Shown one piece after another: positions 1-10,984 of a DNA stretch of 64,000 bases. The position numbers and the translations under genes are program-made. The notes beneath the pieces were generated by a model that did no database searches, was not told the origin of the DNA, and saw nothing but the letters and a program-made list of their open reading frames with translations. Source of the DNA: Cyanidiococcus yangmingshanensis (Eukaryota; Rhodophyta; Bangiophyceae; Cyanidiales; Cyanidiaceae); NCBI GenBank assembly GCA_013995675.1, contig VWRR01000011.1:248001-312000 (forward strand), in the 5' to 3' direction. The number at the start of each line of letters is the position of its first letter. Position 1 is the stretch's first letter.

Positions 1-1403
1 TCAACTCCGTCGTGATGTGCTGTGATCGATGTTTGTGTGGGGCTTGAGCACCTGAAAGTACTTCCACAGAGTTCTAAACCATCGCAGAACCAGCAGCTGA
101 ATGAATTTACTTACAAACAAACACCAGCGTGCCTCTAGTCACGTGCCTGCCGTCTGAAGATGCTAGTGCATCAGGGTATCCGCAGGCATAACCCGGCAAT
201 GGTTTCGGGAAGTCATGACGTTGCCAAGTCCCTCCACAGACGCTCCCAAGAGTTTGCTAGGCTCAGAAAAATTCGATTTGCTTTAGACCAGCGCCAATGA
301 AACCGAAAATACCAAATAGCTCAAACTGCATTTTCAAGAAACACCCTAACGCCTCCGAGGGACACGCCGTCCGCGTCTGCAACTGAGTGCACATCTACAT
401 CGGCATTGTCTTCGAAACCGCTTACATCTGGTTCCTAGTGCTCGACATTCAGATACCGTCTCTCTGCAGGTCAAATCAGGTGGCGGGCTCCGCGGTTGTG
501 GCGACAACACAACATTTGAGTATAATGTGCAGAATATAGAGAAGACACTGTACAACCGAGATGACGCTATACCAGCGCATAAAGCACATCCAGCATCCAA
601 AGCAAGTTGAATGCAGAACGTATTGCTGATATCGGAGGTGCCGGATTCTCACGTTCTTGCCCCTATTTGCCCGCATCTCCGACTCCCTCTGAAGCTGCTG
701 CACTTGGTATAGTCGTCTCTGAGCACTTAAGCTGTCCTTTCCAATTCTCGAAAACCACAGAGCAGAGCAGCTCTCGGAGAACAATAAAATATAGAAAGGA
801 TCAATCTTACGCTAGTGCTCTGTGGCTCAAAGCAGGGGAACTCCAAAAAACTTCAAAAAAGCCCCTTGAAGATGACCTCTTCGTGATCGATCGACTGTTC
901 CAGTGTCCCACCGAACCGAACACTCAACAAAGTCACTGGTAACTAGCTTCGATCAACGTGGTTTCCGATATTTCAAACCCATAGGATTCACCCACGCTAA
1001 GGTACGGAAAGCCGGACTTGGTCCCTGTTTCGGGTCGACCGTGCAACCTTACACGACTCGCATTCGCACAGTTACCGCTGGTCGCGGACCCATCGGCGAT
1101 CCCACTCAGCGAAAACACACTGAAAATTTTTCCTGGTCAAAATACCATGTATGATTGATAGTCGAGAACACCATTTCTCAAGGCGAGCCCCTCAGACAAG
1201 AAGCCAGTACATATCAGTAACAGTTCCAACCATTTCTCATGAAGGACATGCTCAAACAACGGATCCTGTTGTCACGTGACATGCGGCCTCGAGCCCGTCG
1301 ATCGCGCCGCGTCGCGTAGACAACGAAACCTAAGCGGCAAGTTTTCTAATACTTTACTCCGCTCGGCTTGCGTTAGAACAGCTGTTGATCACCACCTGCT
1401 CCA
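1..1403. other. Left-edge stretch without a confident gene
   Basis: Open frames exist on both strands (for example minus 476-784 and plus 607-942), but they overlap each other, match no family I recognise and have no supporting start context. I regard them as chance frames. The last ~130 bases should hold the promoter of the downstream ribosomal P1 gene. A neighbouring gene beyond the left edge cannot be excluded. Confidence 0.5.
1271..1280. promoter_or_regulatory. Palindromic CACGTG box upstream of P1 gene
   Basis: The perfect palindrome GTCACGTGAC lies about 125 bases before the ATG of the ribosomal P1 gene. The CACGTG core is the classic target of bHLH and bZIP factors. The identical decamer recurs at 14626-14635 in the shared upstream region of the FAS1 and trigger factor genes. 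That it is a functional site is inference. Confidence 0.35.
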
Positions 1404-1751
1404 ATGGAATCTTTAGAAACAACCCAACTAGCGCTTGCGTATGCTGCACTACTACTGCACGATGCCGAAGCGGAGGTCAACGCAGACAATCTGAAAGCGG
1501 TTCTGACGGCAGCCGGCATTGACTTGGAAAACTTTTGGTATGGTATGTTTGCGCGGGCTATGAAAGGCGCTGACTTGGATGGAATGATAAGCTCGCTCGG
1601 TAGTGCTCCGACTGTGGTGGCTGCGCCATCTGCGGCCGCGTTACAGGGCAGCGGTACTGCAGGTGCAGCAGCAGCAGCAGCAACAGAAGAAAAGAAAGAG
1701 GAAGCGAAAGAGGAAAGCGATGAAGACCTCGGTTTCGGACTATTCGATTAG
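1404..1751 (+). CDS. RPLP1: 60S acidic ribosomal protein P1
   Basis: This 115-residue protein is a P1-type stalk protein of the cytosolic large ribosomal subunit, which recruits and activates elongation-factor GTPases. The sequence shows an N-terminal helical dimerisation domain (about residues 1-65), an Ala-rich hinge (about 66-92) and a Lys/Glu-rich acidic tail ending in ESDEDLGFGLFD, the conserved C-terminal signature of P-proteins. Length matches the family. The ATG at 1404 is the first in frame and has no competitor. The hinge includes a short CAG run. Ala-Leu at residues 10-15 and the N-terminal form fit P1 better than P2. I see no intron. Confidence 0.95.
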   Translation: MESLETTQLALAYAALLLHDAEAEVNADNLKAVLTAAGIDLENFWYGMFARAMKGADLDGMISSLGSAPTVVAAPSAAALQGSGTAGAAAAAATEEKKEEAKEESDEDLGFGLFD

Positions 1752-2858
1752 GCTCGCGGCCGCCTTGCGCTGCCTACTTTCCTGAACGACAAACCGCACC
1801 GACTGTCAAAACGGTCGGGGGAATGCCCGAGTCGTGTTATTTGCTGTGGTTCATATTTTAGGAAGCCACGCTCGGCTACTGGGGACGCTCAGAGTGCGCG
1901 TGTCAAGACTTTCGGGAAATAGACTGCGTCGCAGATGCAAGGCCTTGAGTTGCCGGGCACCAGCAACTCTTCATTTTGTTTGACAGAATGTGCATGCGAG
2001 CAGATACCCCACTAGGAGTCTACGCATTCCAGTGTAAAAGAGGTTGAGGCTAGCTAAGCCGCATCCAACGTTCGAAGAATCGCGATTTGATCACCATGCG
2101 TTCAAGAGCTGCTTTCGATCGCTTCTGTCGTTCGACATCCCCGCTGACCTGCCGCGAGCATGGAGCCTTCAGCTGCATGCTGAGACTCAGTCAAATTAAT
2201 GGAGCCTTGCAGCATGAATATAGTAAGCAATACTACAAGGTTTTCATTTCTCCGGAGACCCACTTGAGTGGAATTCTCGTTACGAGCTGCAGATGCAACC
2301 AGCGCAAATCCATGACAACTGCGCTCCTTTACCTGTTGTGATGCTGTCATCAGTCAACATCTTAAGTAAATCTGTACTAGACACTGCCGGCTTCAAGTAC
2401 CCCGCCGCTTGCTGATTCTGCAAGATTAGGTTACCCCCCAGACGTTATGAAGTAGATGCGATCTGCCAGCTCTCGAGACAGGAGCAGCACATACGAGTTT
2501 GGCGACATCTCCTTCTCGTACTTCTATCACATTCGCTACGCTATGCAGCATTCGAGTCATGATGGGGTGCTAAACTGGTGCGCGAGCCCCAAGTGCTCCT
2601 ACACTGCGGCTACGATCGCGGGCATCTCGGAGCAGTCGAGCGCCTACCAGGCGCGGCCCGCGACGGAAACTGTCGCCGGGCAAAATTTGTCTCTACAAAG
2701 CTTTCTTTGGCTGGACGAGAGGGACAGGTCTGAAAGTTGTTTTACATTCGACAGCCAAGACAAAAGCAGTGGCCAAATTATCGATCAAATGCCTAGCAAT
2801 TACTTACTCTTTCTAATTCCAGGTAAACTCCTATTGCAGGATAGGTCGGCTGCACTAG
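1752..2858. other. Intergenic, no gene recognised
   Basis: About 1.1 kb between the P1 and dihydroxy-acid dehydratase genes. A plus-strand frame at 2456-2908 is open for 150 codons but overlaps the start of the next gene in another frame and has no recognisable domain. A GT...AG stretch near 2823-2839 resembles a tiny intron, but nothing requires it. Confidence 0.5.
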
Positions 2859-4706
2859 ATGCGCCGTTGCGTAGGCTCCAACGTTGCGGGAAAACGGGAG
2901 AAAAGTAGACTCCAACCTTCTCTAAGATCTTTCACTCTTCGCGCGACTGCGGAAGCACAAGCCACTTCGGGAGGAGCGGCTGAAACTAGTGGACGCGTGC
3001 GCTCTGCCGCTCTGGTCGGCAGTAAACCAGGATCACCTGATTGGATCAAACGGACTGCCGCACGCGCAATGCTGAGGGCAGTTCGTTTCAAAGATGAGGA
3101 TTTCCTCAAGCCCCTCGTCACGGTTTCTTGTCCTTACACTAACGCGACGCCTTGCAACGATCATATGGATGAGCTGGCACGGGTGATTGCAGAACGTATT
3201 GAGAAACGCGGTGGAAAGCCATTGCTGCACGGCACTCCAGTTGTATCTGACGGGGAAACAATGGGCACGCCAGGTATGCGCTATTCCCTAGTTAGTCGTG
3301 ATTTAATCGCAGACTGCATCGAATGCCAGCATGAAGCGTACATGGCGGATGGCCTAATCACGCTTGGCGGTTGCGACAAGACCATTCCCGGAGCGATCAT
3401 GCCGCTGTTACGAAATGACTCAATCGGCGTTTTCTTGTACGGTGGCTCTATCCTTCCAGGCGGTCCTGAACGGAACCTCGATGTTATATCTGCATTCGAG
3501 GCCATCGGTGCTCGCTCGGCGAACCGCATAACGGATGAGCAACTCTTCGAAATTGAGAAGAGTGCATGCCCGGGTGCTGGAGCTTGCGCAGGAGCTTTCA
3601 CGGCGAACACCATGGCTACCATCGCAGTGGCGCTCGGCTTGGCTGTGCCATATTCTGCTGGCCATGTCGCATCGACGTATGAGGGCAAAGTAACGGAAAA
3701 CAAGAAACAAGACTGTCGAGACACAGTGGATGCACTTTTCACGTGTTTGGAGCGAGGAATCACAGCGCGCCAGATAGCAACTCGTAAGGCTTTTGAAAAT
3801 GCAATCGTAGTCGCCATGGCCCTCGGAGGTAGCACGAATGCCGTGCTCCATGTTCTAGCGTTAGCTCATGAGGCCCAGGTCCCGCTGTCTATCGATGAGT
3901 TCCACGAAATCGGCTCTCAAGTTCCACTTCTAGGACAGTTTCGGCCATTCAGCAAGTACGTGATGGCCGATCTCGATCGTATCGGTGGAGTGCCTGTTCT
4001 CATGAAACACTTGCTCGTCAACGGTTTTTTGCATGGCGATTGCCTGACGTGCACGGGAAAAACCTTGGAGGAAAACCTAGCGGATATCCCGGACCAGTTA
4101 CCTGCGGGTCAGGATGTAATCCTTCCGCTAGACAAGCCGTATGCCCCGCCTGGACGGCACATTTTGGTGCTCAAGGGAAATCTCGCCCCCGAAGGAGCCG
4201 TCATCAAGCTCAGTGGGAAAGGACTGCGGCGACATCAAGGTCCGGCCCGTGTCTTCGACTCAGAATCTGCTGCTATCGATGCTATTCTCGCCGGCCGAAT
4301 ACACAAAGGCGATGTTCTCGTTATCCGCTACGAAGGACCCGCGGGCGCTCCAGGCTGCCCGGAGATGCTGTCGCCAAGCGCTGCGTTGGTAGGCCAAGGA
4401 CTCGGTTCTGACGTCGCTCTCGTGACGGATGGGCGCTTTAGCGGCGGCAGCCACGGAATCATGATTGGGCATGTATGCCCAGAGGCTTACGTTGGCGGGC
4501 CGATTGCCTTGCTCGAGGAGGGGGACGAGATCGTCATCGACATTGACGCCCTCACGATTAATGTCGCGGGGCTATCCTCCACGGAGTGGGAGCGCCGCAA
4601 AGCAAACTGGAAGCCAGTTCTCAAACCAGCCCACGGTCTGCTTGCGAAATATCGCATGCTTGTGCAACCAGCGAGCCGAGGCGCGATAACAACCCAAGCG
4701 GAGTAA
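2859..4706 (+). CDS. ILVD: Dihydroxy-acid dehydratase, plastid precursor
   Basis: This 615-residue protein catalyses the third common step of valine, leucine and isoleucine synthesis, dehydrating 2,3-dihydroxy acids to 2-oxo acids. The IlvD/Edd fold is complete. Fe-S cluster and active-site motifs include PCNDH (about residue 98), GGCDKTIPG (about 170), the [16 protein letters not shown] segment (about 238) and CLTCTGKT, followed by the C-terminal block with GRFSGG. The first ~60 residues are basic, Ser/Ala/Arg-rich and lack acidic clusters, as expected of a transit peptide, so plastid import is inferred. The ATG at 2859 gives that extension. The frame is uninterrupted throughout, in contrast to several neighbours. 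Confidence 0.95.
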   Translation: MRRCVGSNVAGKREKSRLQPSLRSFTLRATAEAQATSGGAAETSGRVRSAALVGSKPGSPDWIKRTAARAMLRAVRFKDEDFLKPLVTVSCPYTNATPCNDHMDELARVIAERIEKRGGKPLLHGTPVVSDGETMGTPGMRYSLVSRDLIADCIECQHEAYMADGLITLGGCDKTIPGAIMPLLRNDSIGVFLYGGSILPGGPERNLDVISAFEAIGARSANRITDEQLFEIEKSACPGAGACAGAFTANTMATIAVALGLAVPYSAGHVASTYEGKVTENKKQDCRDTVDALFTCLERGITARQIATRKAFENAIVVAMALGGSTNAVLHVLALAHEAQVPLSIDEFHEIGSQVPLLGQFRPFSKYVMADLDRIGGVPVLMKHLLVNGFLHGDCLTCTGKTLEENLADIPDQLPAGQDVILPLDKPYAPPGRHILVLKGNLAPEGAVIKLSGKGLRRHQGPARVFDSESAAIDAILAGRIHKGDVLVIRYEGPAGAPGCPEMLSPSAALVGQGLGSDVALVTDGRFSGGSHGIMIGHVCPEAYVGGPIALLEEGDEIVIDIDALTINVAGLSSTEWERRKANWKPVLKPAHGLLAKYRMLVQPASRGAITTQAE

Positions 4707-4784
4707 ACAATTGAACGGCAGACGAAACGCCCTAGCAGCCGCTTTGGAGCGAACTAGGTTGACAATACGAACACTTATCCTATT

Positions 4785-5111
4785 CTAGTCTCGCGACAGT
4801 GCCTTGGTCTCAACGACTGTGCAATCTTTCTGTATACACCTGCCTCGCTGTCGTGCCGAGTGCAGCTTTCCCCCAGAGTCTTCGTTGAATAGGGGCTTCT
4901 GCAGCGAACGCATCATCGACCGAGCGACCCTAGCGCAATATTCTGCATCGGTGGCGACCCCTGGTGGCATGCTCCGGACAGAATGGACGAGCGCCTCTGG
5001 AATGGACAAAAACACAATAGGGACTGCAGATCCGTATGATACCAAATCGTACACAGAAACTGAGAAGAGCACTGGGACTGATGGTGGTTTGGGTCTCGCC
5101 TCTGAAGCCAT
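4785..5111 (-). CDS. Hypothetical protein
   Basis: A minus-strand frame of about 108 residues starting MASEARPKPPSVPVL. It contains a moderately hydrophobic stretch (VSVYDLVSYGSAVPIVFL) and a basic C-terminal part. I do not recognise it. It lies tail to tail with the dehydratase gene (78 bases between stops). Overlapping frames on the other strand are also open, so it may be chance. A second minus-strand frame at 5308-5754 could be an upstream exon or unrelated. Confidence 0.25.
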   Translation of the reverse strand: MASEARPKPPSVPVLFSVSVYDLVSYGSAVPIVFLSIPEALVHSVRSMPPGVATDAEYCARVARSMMRSLQKPLFNEDSGGKLHSARQRGRCIQKDCTVVETKALSRD

Positions 5112-5198
5112 GGTGTCGTCGTTCTCGCCGACTGTAGATTGACCTTTCCCAGAGCGCGGGGAACCTTCTCGTTGTAGCAGCCGCCAACGAACCAGCAC

Positions 5199-6289
5199 CT
5201 GCTCGTGAAACGCTCAAAGCCCAGCGAGCCGCTGGTTGGCAGTCGATTCTCTTCCGGTCGCCAACTTAGTCGACAGCAACACAGCTCGTCGCGCTTTCGT
5301 CCGCTCACTAGAGCTCCCGCGCTCTTCCGACAGTCTCTACTAGTACAAGGTGTCGATGCGTCGGATTTAAGTGAAGGGCGGCTGCGCCGTTGTCCGCGGG
5401 TGTTCGTGCAGCGAACTGCATCTTTTTGCAGAGGTTCGAGGCAGCATTGGTGGCCTCTTGTACATTTGGGCGCTTTCGCTGGTCTCTTTTGCTCGCGACG
5501 ACAATTGCCAGCAGTAACCGAGACCACATCGACTCTGGCGTGGCAGACATGCTGCCTTCGCGGTACGTGTTCGCCAGAGGGATCACATCGGAGCGGATAC
5601 CTTGTAGCTTTTGTGCACGGGAAGCATTTCGGGTTGTCTCAAAAGGCCTCATGGTGTCCCGAAGCTTTGGCATCTCATTTCCAGAAAACTTCGATGGAAG
5701 GCTAGAGATAGATATCATCGGAAGAATACATCTCATTGCAAACGCCGGGGTCAATGAGCGGCTGTTCCCCGCTCTGTAAAGGCATGCAGACGTTTCATCA
5801 TATCGATTTCTTACTGAGCGGTAGAGACGTTCGACTCAGAGGATCGTCATTGAACCATACCGAACGCAATGCAGAGCTCCAAAGCGAAGCTATATTCTTT
5901 TCGTCCCGCAAGTTCTGTGGCTCAGTACCAATGGCTGCACTCTAAAAGCTACCCAAACAGCGTAGTATACGCGTCTCCCGGTAATGCCTCTCTTATCGAT
6001 GTTTCTCGTGAGTACAAGGTGAGATCTCATAAAAAATCATGATCCGTTAAAGTCGAGTTCTTTCGTACGTCAGGCACAGAAATCCATGCGCGACGCTCAT
6101 CGAACGATGGCGGACAAATGCTCGGTCTTGGAGTTCGAAGCGCATCTTCGGAGATGATATTGCTCTATTCATATCACATGGAAGTGCGATGAGCGCCCGA
6201 TGATGAGCGTGGACAAGTTTGGTTTCCTAATAGATATTGTACTCTGACGTAAAGACATCTACCGTCTGGGTGCCCAGAACCTCAGCGTC
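5199..6289. other. Unassigned stretch before repeat copy A
   Basis: Several overlapping open frames occur on both strands (plus 5205-5705, minus 5308-5754), none with a recognisable domain. I see no tRNA and no terminal repeats of a transposon. The stretch ends where homology to the second repeat copy begins, at about 6290. Confidence 0.4.
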
Positions 6290-6833
6290 AATTTCTGATA
6301 CATTCGGAATCGGCATTCTGCCCGCAAGTCTCGGTAAGCTCGTCAGCGGTGTTCGCTCTCGGACATCATCAGACAGCGCCGAAAGTGCGGCTATACTCAT
6401 TCAAGGCATGAAACTGGACTGAAAAAGAACAGCTTGGCAGACGAGATTGCGCCCCGAGGAGCTTGTGACTGACAGTAGCGATCGGATATCTTACAATAGT
6501 AGCCACCAGAGATGCACGATGCACCGAGTTGTATCGCAGCGCATGGCACGGACCCCCCACGGTCCAGAGGACAATCGCTGGTGTCCCTGACTGGGAGACC
6601 AAAGCCATTGGCAGAGGTGCAGGTGATCACCCAGGAGAAGCGCTTCCGACTCTCAGTGACGTGAACCTGCTTCAGCGCTTGATATGTGTTGCTCGCGATT
6701 TCCCTGCAGTAGCGTTGTAACGCGCTGGGCCCGCGCGTGCACGTTAGATACAACAAGCAGTCTGGACATGTTCAAGCGACTGTGCTCAGCTCGTGCATCG
6801 CTACATCAATACTCGGTTTCGTTTTACGTCTGG
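6290..6833 (-). repeat. Dispersed ~0.54 kb repeat, copy A
   Basis: This stretch is the reverse complement of 44368-44911 at roughly 97-98% identity by eye; about eight differences in the ~380 bases I compared closely, most of them transitions. Homology fades over ~15 bases at each end and I found no clear terminal inverted repeats or matching target-site duplications. Frames of 119 and 79 codons stay open in both copies, but the 119-codon frame lacks an ATG and neither matches a known protein. It may be a fragment of a multicopy element, a SINE-like unit or a segmental copy. Family not recognised. Confidence 0.85.
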
Positions 6834-7055
6834 AAACGTTTCTATTGAATGGATGTAGAATCTGGCTGTAAAGGTTCATGGAAATACACGCTCATATGGA
6901 GCGGAGAAAAGACGCAAGCATGCAATGTGCATCACAGAGCTCATCACCGACGGCATCGAGGTGGGATTTTGGAGGAAAGCGCGCGCCCGTTGCCCTCACC
7001 CCTTCTGAATGCTCAATGGATTTTAATCTAAACATGTTCTCTGCTAGGCGTTTCC

Positions 7056-7694
7056 ATGGTTTCGGAGCTGGTGTCCGTGGCGGATCGCGCCCTATTACAA
7101 AGGCTCTTCTCAAAAGGTTACCTTTCGAGTGAAGACGCTCAGGTCTCCTACAAAAGCTATCTGGAATCCTTCCGAGGCGGAGACACCAACATCTTTGACT
7201 CTGAGGAAAAATGGGACGAGTGCTGCAAACCAGACGCTTTCGTCGCTCGCCTGAACGAAAGGCTGACTGGGTTGGACATGTTGGTTCGTCTTGCTTCGGG
7301 CAACGACGGAAAGACTTGCCTTGTCTTGTGCAACACAAGGAATGACGTTGCAGCCCGAGAGGCGACACACTCAAATCCCGTGGCGGTGGCGCTGTTGAAG
7401 AAAATTCTAAGGGATGGCTTTTTAAACACGGAGTCTCGAGCTCACCAGGATGGCGTTATATCGCTCTTAGAATGCAAAAGAATGGCCCAAGATATACCTG
7501 GTCGAACGCCTTTACAAGAGGGCGAAGCAGAACTTTTTATTGAGGATCTGGTTGACGGTGGATGGCTGGAAAAACGTCGGGGTAATTCCGCAACAAGCGG
7601 CGATCAGTCTGCGATTTTCCTCTTGCCTGGAGTGCGCTCTTTTGCAGAGCTAAAGGAAATGGAGATGTGGAGGCTTCGTAGACTCCAGATATGA
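7056..7694 (+). CDS. NSE1: Nse1-like SMC5/6 complex subunit without RING
   Basis: This 212-residue protein resembles Nse1 (NSMCE1), the subunit that with Nse3 and Nse4 binds the heads of the SMC5/6 complex in DNA repair. Shared features are the N-terminal helix with ALLQRLFSKGYLSSEDAQ, the middle block ending in NDGKTCLVLCNTRNDVA (human NSMCE1 has a similar EDGRTLYALVN stretch), and a second winged helix with AELFIEDLVDGGWLEKRRG followed by LLPGVRSFAELKEM. Human NSMCE1 continues with a RING-like zinc finger; here the frame stops right after the winged helix and no Cys/His-rich segment follows. The ATG at 7056 is the first in frame. Assignment is from pattern memory, fairly sure. Confidence 0.7.
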   Translation: MVSELVSVADRALLQRLFSKGYLSSEDAQVSYKSYLESFRGGDTNIFDSEEKWDECCKPDAFVARLNERLTGLDMLVRLASGNDGKTCLVLCNTRNDVAAREATHSNPVAVALLKKILRDGFLNTESRAHQDGVISLLECKRMAQDIPGRTPLQEGEAELFIEDLVDGGWLEKRRGNSATSGDQSAIFLLPGVRSFAELKEMEMWRLRRLQI

Positions 7695-8683
7695 AGGTTT
7701 CTTTGAACGTGCCTCTGTCGTGACAAAAATGCTGCATACTAATCGGACTCGATGCGAATGCGACACGAAACTATTGTCTTCGAATTGAGAGCGTAGCGGT
7801 TCCTCCGGACCATGCATCGATTGTGTGTGCTCTCCGGCCCCGTTCCATGGTGGCGCATGAGCATATTTTTCTTGGAGGCAGTGCCGCTGCTTGATCGGCA
7901 GGCGACCGCATGGTAGTTTTTCGGCGGCATTTCCTCATTATATGAACAAGCTGATGCTCATGCATGCAGGCCAGCCGTGCAATTATTTGAAAATTTTGAT
8001 CGCCAAGATGCAGCCAGATTGCTGCAATGTTCACGGAGGATTCTTTAGGCGCATCAAAAACTTTGCCCGCCTCGAAAGCGAAACACAGCGCATGTAATTG
8101 CAGCTACGACAGCACCACGCGGAACAAGTGCAATCGCAACTGCCTTCGCATGGTTTCACAGCAGGGCAATAAAGTCACCCCGCAAACTTTCCAGTATTTC
8201 GAACCATAGAGTGGGAGCCCACGAATCAAAACGCTTTCGCAAAACTCCACGATGTCCCGTGGGGAGGAGGCGCCCCTCAGTAGATCGATGAAGCACGTAT
8301 AGGTCTAAACCCAGACCGAGTCATGCCCACTACCGGACTATCGCTAAACACAAGGCGGCGCCAAGGCTTGAGATCCCGGTCTTTTAAGCTGCAAACTAGC
8401 AGAAATATGGACTGATGGAACCCTTCTGCTGAAAGCAAGGGGTCGCAGTCTCAGACCGAGAGCAACTCAATCGCTAAAGTTCACAGTCAGACTCTGCTTG
8501 CTGCGCAGAGCTACCAAAATTGCCTACCAAACTTTGCTCCCCAGAAAACAGGTGACTCCCTTGACAGACGCGCGTCTCTTGTTGTCGCTCGATTTCAATG
8601 AAACGACTTTCGCCGGTGCAGCAAGATGCTTCAATCTGGCTCGTTTTCGCCACTAAATGGAAAGCTAACATCTTGGTCATTCG
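7695..8683. other. Intergenic, no gene recognised
   Basis: About 1 kb between the Nse1-like gene and the 3' end of the RING-H2 gene. Only short overlapping frames are present. A hairpin-like stretch at 8290-8400 on the minus strand was considered as a tRNA and rejected. Confidence 0.5.
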
Positions 8684-9520
8684 TTACGCGAAGAACAGTC
8701 CCGGGCCAAGGGAGCCGAAAAAAGGATACGGTTGCGTGCTTCGGGTCCTGGGAAGAGGTTCATTTTCTCTTCTTTGGTTCCCCTCACTCTCAGAGTGATC
8801 CGATGCCGAGCGTCCTTGGAGATCGACTTCCGTGGGTGCGGCCGCGCCTGGCCCCAAACCAGCGTTTCTATTACCTTGCGTTTGTCTCAACTCTTGAGCT
8901 ACTTCTTCAAACGGGACAATTTCGTGTTGACAAAGGGGACATCGATTTGCACGTTGTACCCATTTGCTGATACAGTGCGAGTGGAACAAGTGTCCACAGG
9001 GAAGTTTGCGGCTCATATCGCCCTTCATTAGAGGATCGAGACAGATCGAACAACATTGACAATAGACGCCATCTGTACCGCAAGATGATTTCCCTTCAAG
9101 CTGGCTCTCATTGGGCACCGTTGCAAGCGCCGCTGCTGCTGCCGGGTTAGCAGCCCCGCAGCTCGGGCAGCAGGTAAGCGGCGCTGGAGGTGAGGTTTTG
9201 TCAAGTCTGGTGAGGACAAGAGACGCTGGTATTCGAGTTGGCCCCCAGAAACCCGGGCCAGTCATTCCGCCAGGCTGAGGTCGTTGCTCTACGCTCGGGT
9301 TTCCCGGAATACTATACAAGTAGACACCGTCAACGAAAATGGCTCTCTGATTACCAGCGGTGGATGAGTCGCCCGCGTCACCGTTCGCGCGGTTGGCCGC
9401 ACTCTCGCGGTTGACTGCTCGGCGCAGTGCTCGGCGTTCCCGCACACAGGCATAAAGCCAAGCTGCCAGCAGCAAACAAACGCACACCGCAGCCACGATG
9501 CCAAACACGAGTATCGCCAT
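8684..9520 (-). CDS. Membrane-anchored RING-H2 E3 ubiquitin ligase
   Basis: A 278-residue protein with one N-terminal membrane segment (MAILVFGIVAAVCVCLLLAA, residues 1-20) followed by Arg-rich residues, then a Pro/Gly-rich linker, a small CC..C cluster around residue 117, and a C-terminal RING-H2 finger (about residues 157-197: CSICLDPL, CGHLFHSHC, CPLC). This layout is that of ATL/RNF membrane E3 ligases, which ubiquitinate targets at ER, Golgi or endosomal membranes. The frame extends six codons upstream without an ATG, so I start at 9520. The tail after the finger is Ser/Glu/Arg-rich and looks disordered. The substrate cannot be inferred. Confidence 0.8.
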   Translation of the reverse strand: MAILVFGIVAAVCVCLLLAAWLYACVRERRALRRAVNRESAANRANGDAGDSSTAGNQRAIFVDGVYLYSIPGNPSVEQRPQPGGMTGPGFWGPTRIPASLVLTRLDKTSPPAPLTCCPSCGAANPAAAAALATVPNESQLEGKSSCGTDGVYCQCCSICLDPLMKGDMSRKLPCGHLFHSHCISKWVQRANRCPLCQHEIVPFEEVAQELRQTQGNRNAGLGPGAAAPTEVDLQGRSASDHSESEGNQRRENEPLPRTRSTQPYPFFGSLGPGLFFA

Positions 9521-10984
9521 CCCGAGCTGGGATGACAAGAAGCGCCTTCAAAGACAGTCAAAAAGTCTAGATGTCCTTCTCCAACGACGTGCGTTGCTGG
9601 CGCAAGCGCGACCGATGATTACGGTTGCCGTGTCCATCAGTTCGTGATCGAGTGACGCCGAACGCGCTCCTGATGCCGAAAAGGACACAATTAAGGATGT
9701 GCTGATATTGAACTCGACAACATGGCAGCCTGGGGTGATTTAAACTAAACGTTATTTTTTTCGTGATAAATCATTCGGCAAAGAGACACTGAAACTATCT
9801 AAACGCACTACGGTGCAGATTTTCGGCGTGGTTTGTTCAAACGTCCATCAAGAAATCGTTGGATTCTAGAGTGCCACAGAAGGCTCATTGAGGGTAGGGC
9901 CACCTGCATAATCCAGACTGGATTTCTTCCTTTAGAGATCAAAATCTAATATTCCCTTGGGGCCACGCTGAAAATCGTAGACTAGATGGAGGCCTCTCAA
10001 CACTTGCCGCGAGTAGACTTCATTGAGAGGCCTAAAAATTTCCGAGACGAAAGAGGCATCTCTCAGAGGATAGCGAGCAAATCTTCTCACTGCGTTTTTG
10101 AACGCCCATGCATTTCGAGAAACACGACTGAAAAGACAATACGATACACTCACTTTCCAAACCCGAAAGACCTTCGAACTCGCTGCGAACGCTTCAGCTT
10201 CAAGGACGCCTTCATATCTAACAATCTCTGTGCGCTCGAATAAAAGGACCAGTGGTGAAATGCCCCATCTTTTTCGTTGAAGTTTCGGATCAAGTCGTAG
10301 TTTGCGGTTGTGCGCTTGATTTTGCTGTTTTTCGTGAATGCAGAGCATTAGCGACATGTCTCTCGTGCCACAGCGTTCAGTTTCTTCACTCAATGAAACC
10401 TCGAAGTAGCCGACTTAACAGGAATGCGTGCAAGTCGCAGATTTATAATCTAAATATTGCAGATCAAGGAAGAAGTTGTTTCTGTCTGAGCTCGAAATGC
10501 ACGTTCACGAACTGCTTCGAAACATTAGGAACGTCAGCTCCGCACTCGCCTTCGCTTTTACCAATGCCTTGCAAAATTTTTTGTGATGACTTAGCGGCGT
10601 CAAAGGTAAGCGCATATCTCGACTTAACGTGTGGCACTCATCCGATGACAACGATATACGAAAGCATCAAAGGCTCTCGACTGACCGGAACTTTTTCAGA
10701 TTCTTGCCTGGAGTGTGTTCGTTTGGTCTGAATGCAGAGGATCCGTCAATCTTCTCAAATGAAGGCCAGTTTGAAAACGCTGATATCTCGATGCGGCGAG
10801 GCACGCAGGAGATGAAAGAGCCCTTGACAACGCTCGCGATTCCGGCTGAAATGCGAGTAGATAAGTCGCTTCAGCGGTCGCAAATTCCGAACTTGTGCCG
10901 CTTCTGAGAGCGACAAATTTTTTACTCGAAGCGAGGAACTTAATTCAGAATAGAAAGCACGAGCTTTCTTGTAATAAAGGTTGC
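9521..10984. other. Intergenic with one doubtful minus-strand frame
   Basis: About 1.4 kb. A minus-strand frame at 9932-10357 (about 141 residues from its first ATG) is Arg/Phe-rich and matches nothing I know. Plus-strand frames overlap it. It could be a small unrecognised gene, but both strands are open, so I do not call it. Confidence 0.4.

Noticed and set aside
2456-2908. 150-codon frame as an upstream exon of the dehydratase
   Set aside because: It is in a different frame, has no transit-peptide character, and the dehydratase already has a good ATG and leader.
6397-6756. 119-codon frame in repeat copy A, also open in copy B (44445-44804), as a gene
   Set aside because: It starts at TTG with no ATG anywhere in the frame, other frames of the same DNA are equally open, and the four substitutions between copies show no sign of selection for protein.
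8290-8400. tRNA-like fold on the minus strand (a D-arm-like TAGTCCGGTAGTGG and a 5-base stem)
   Set aside because: The apparent anticodon loop has six bases, no T-arm with a GTTCRA sequence follows, and the acceptor ends do not pair.
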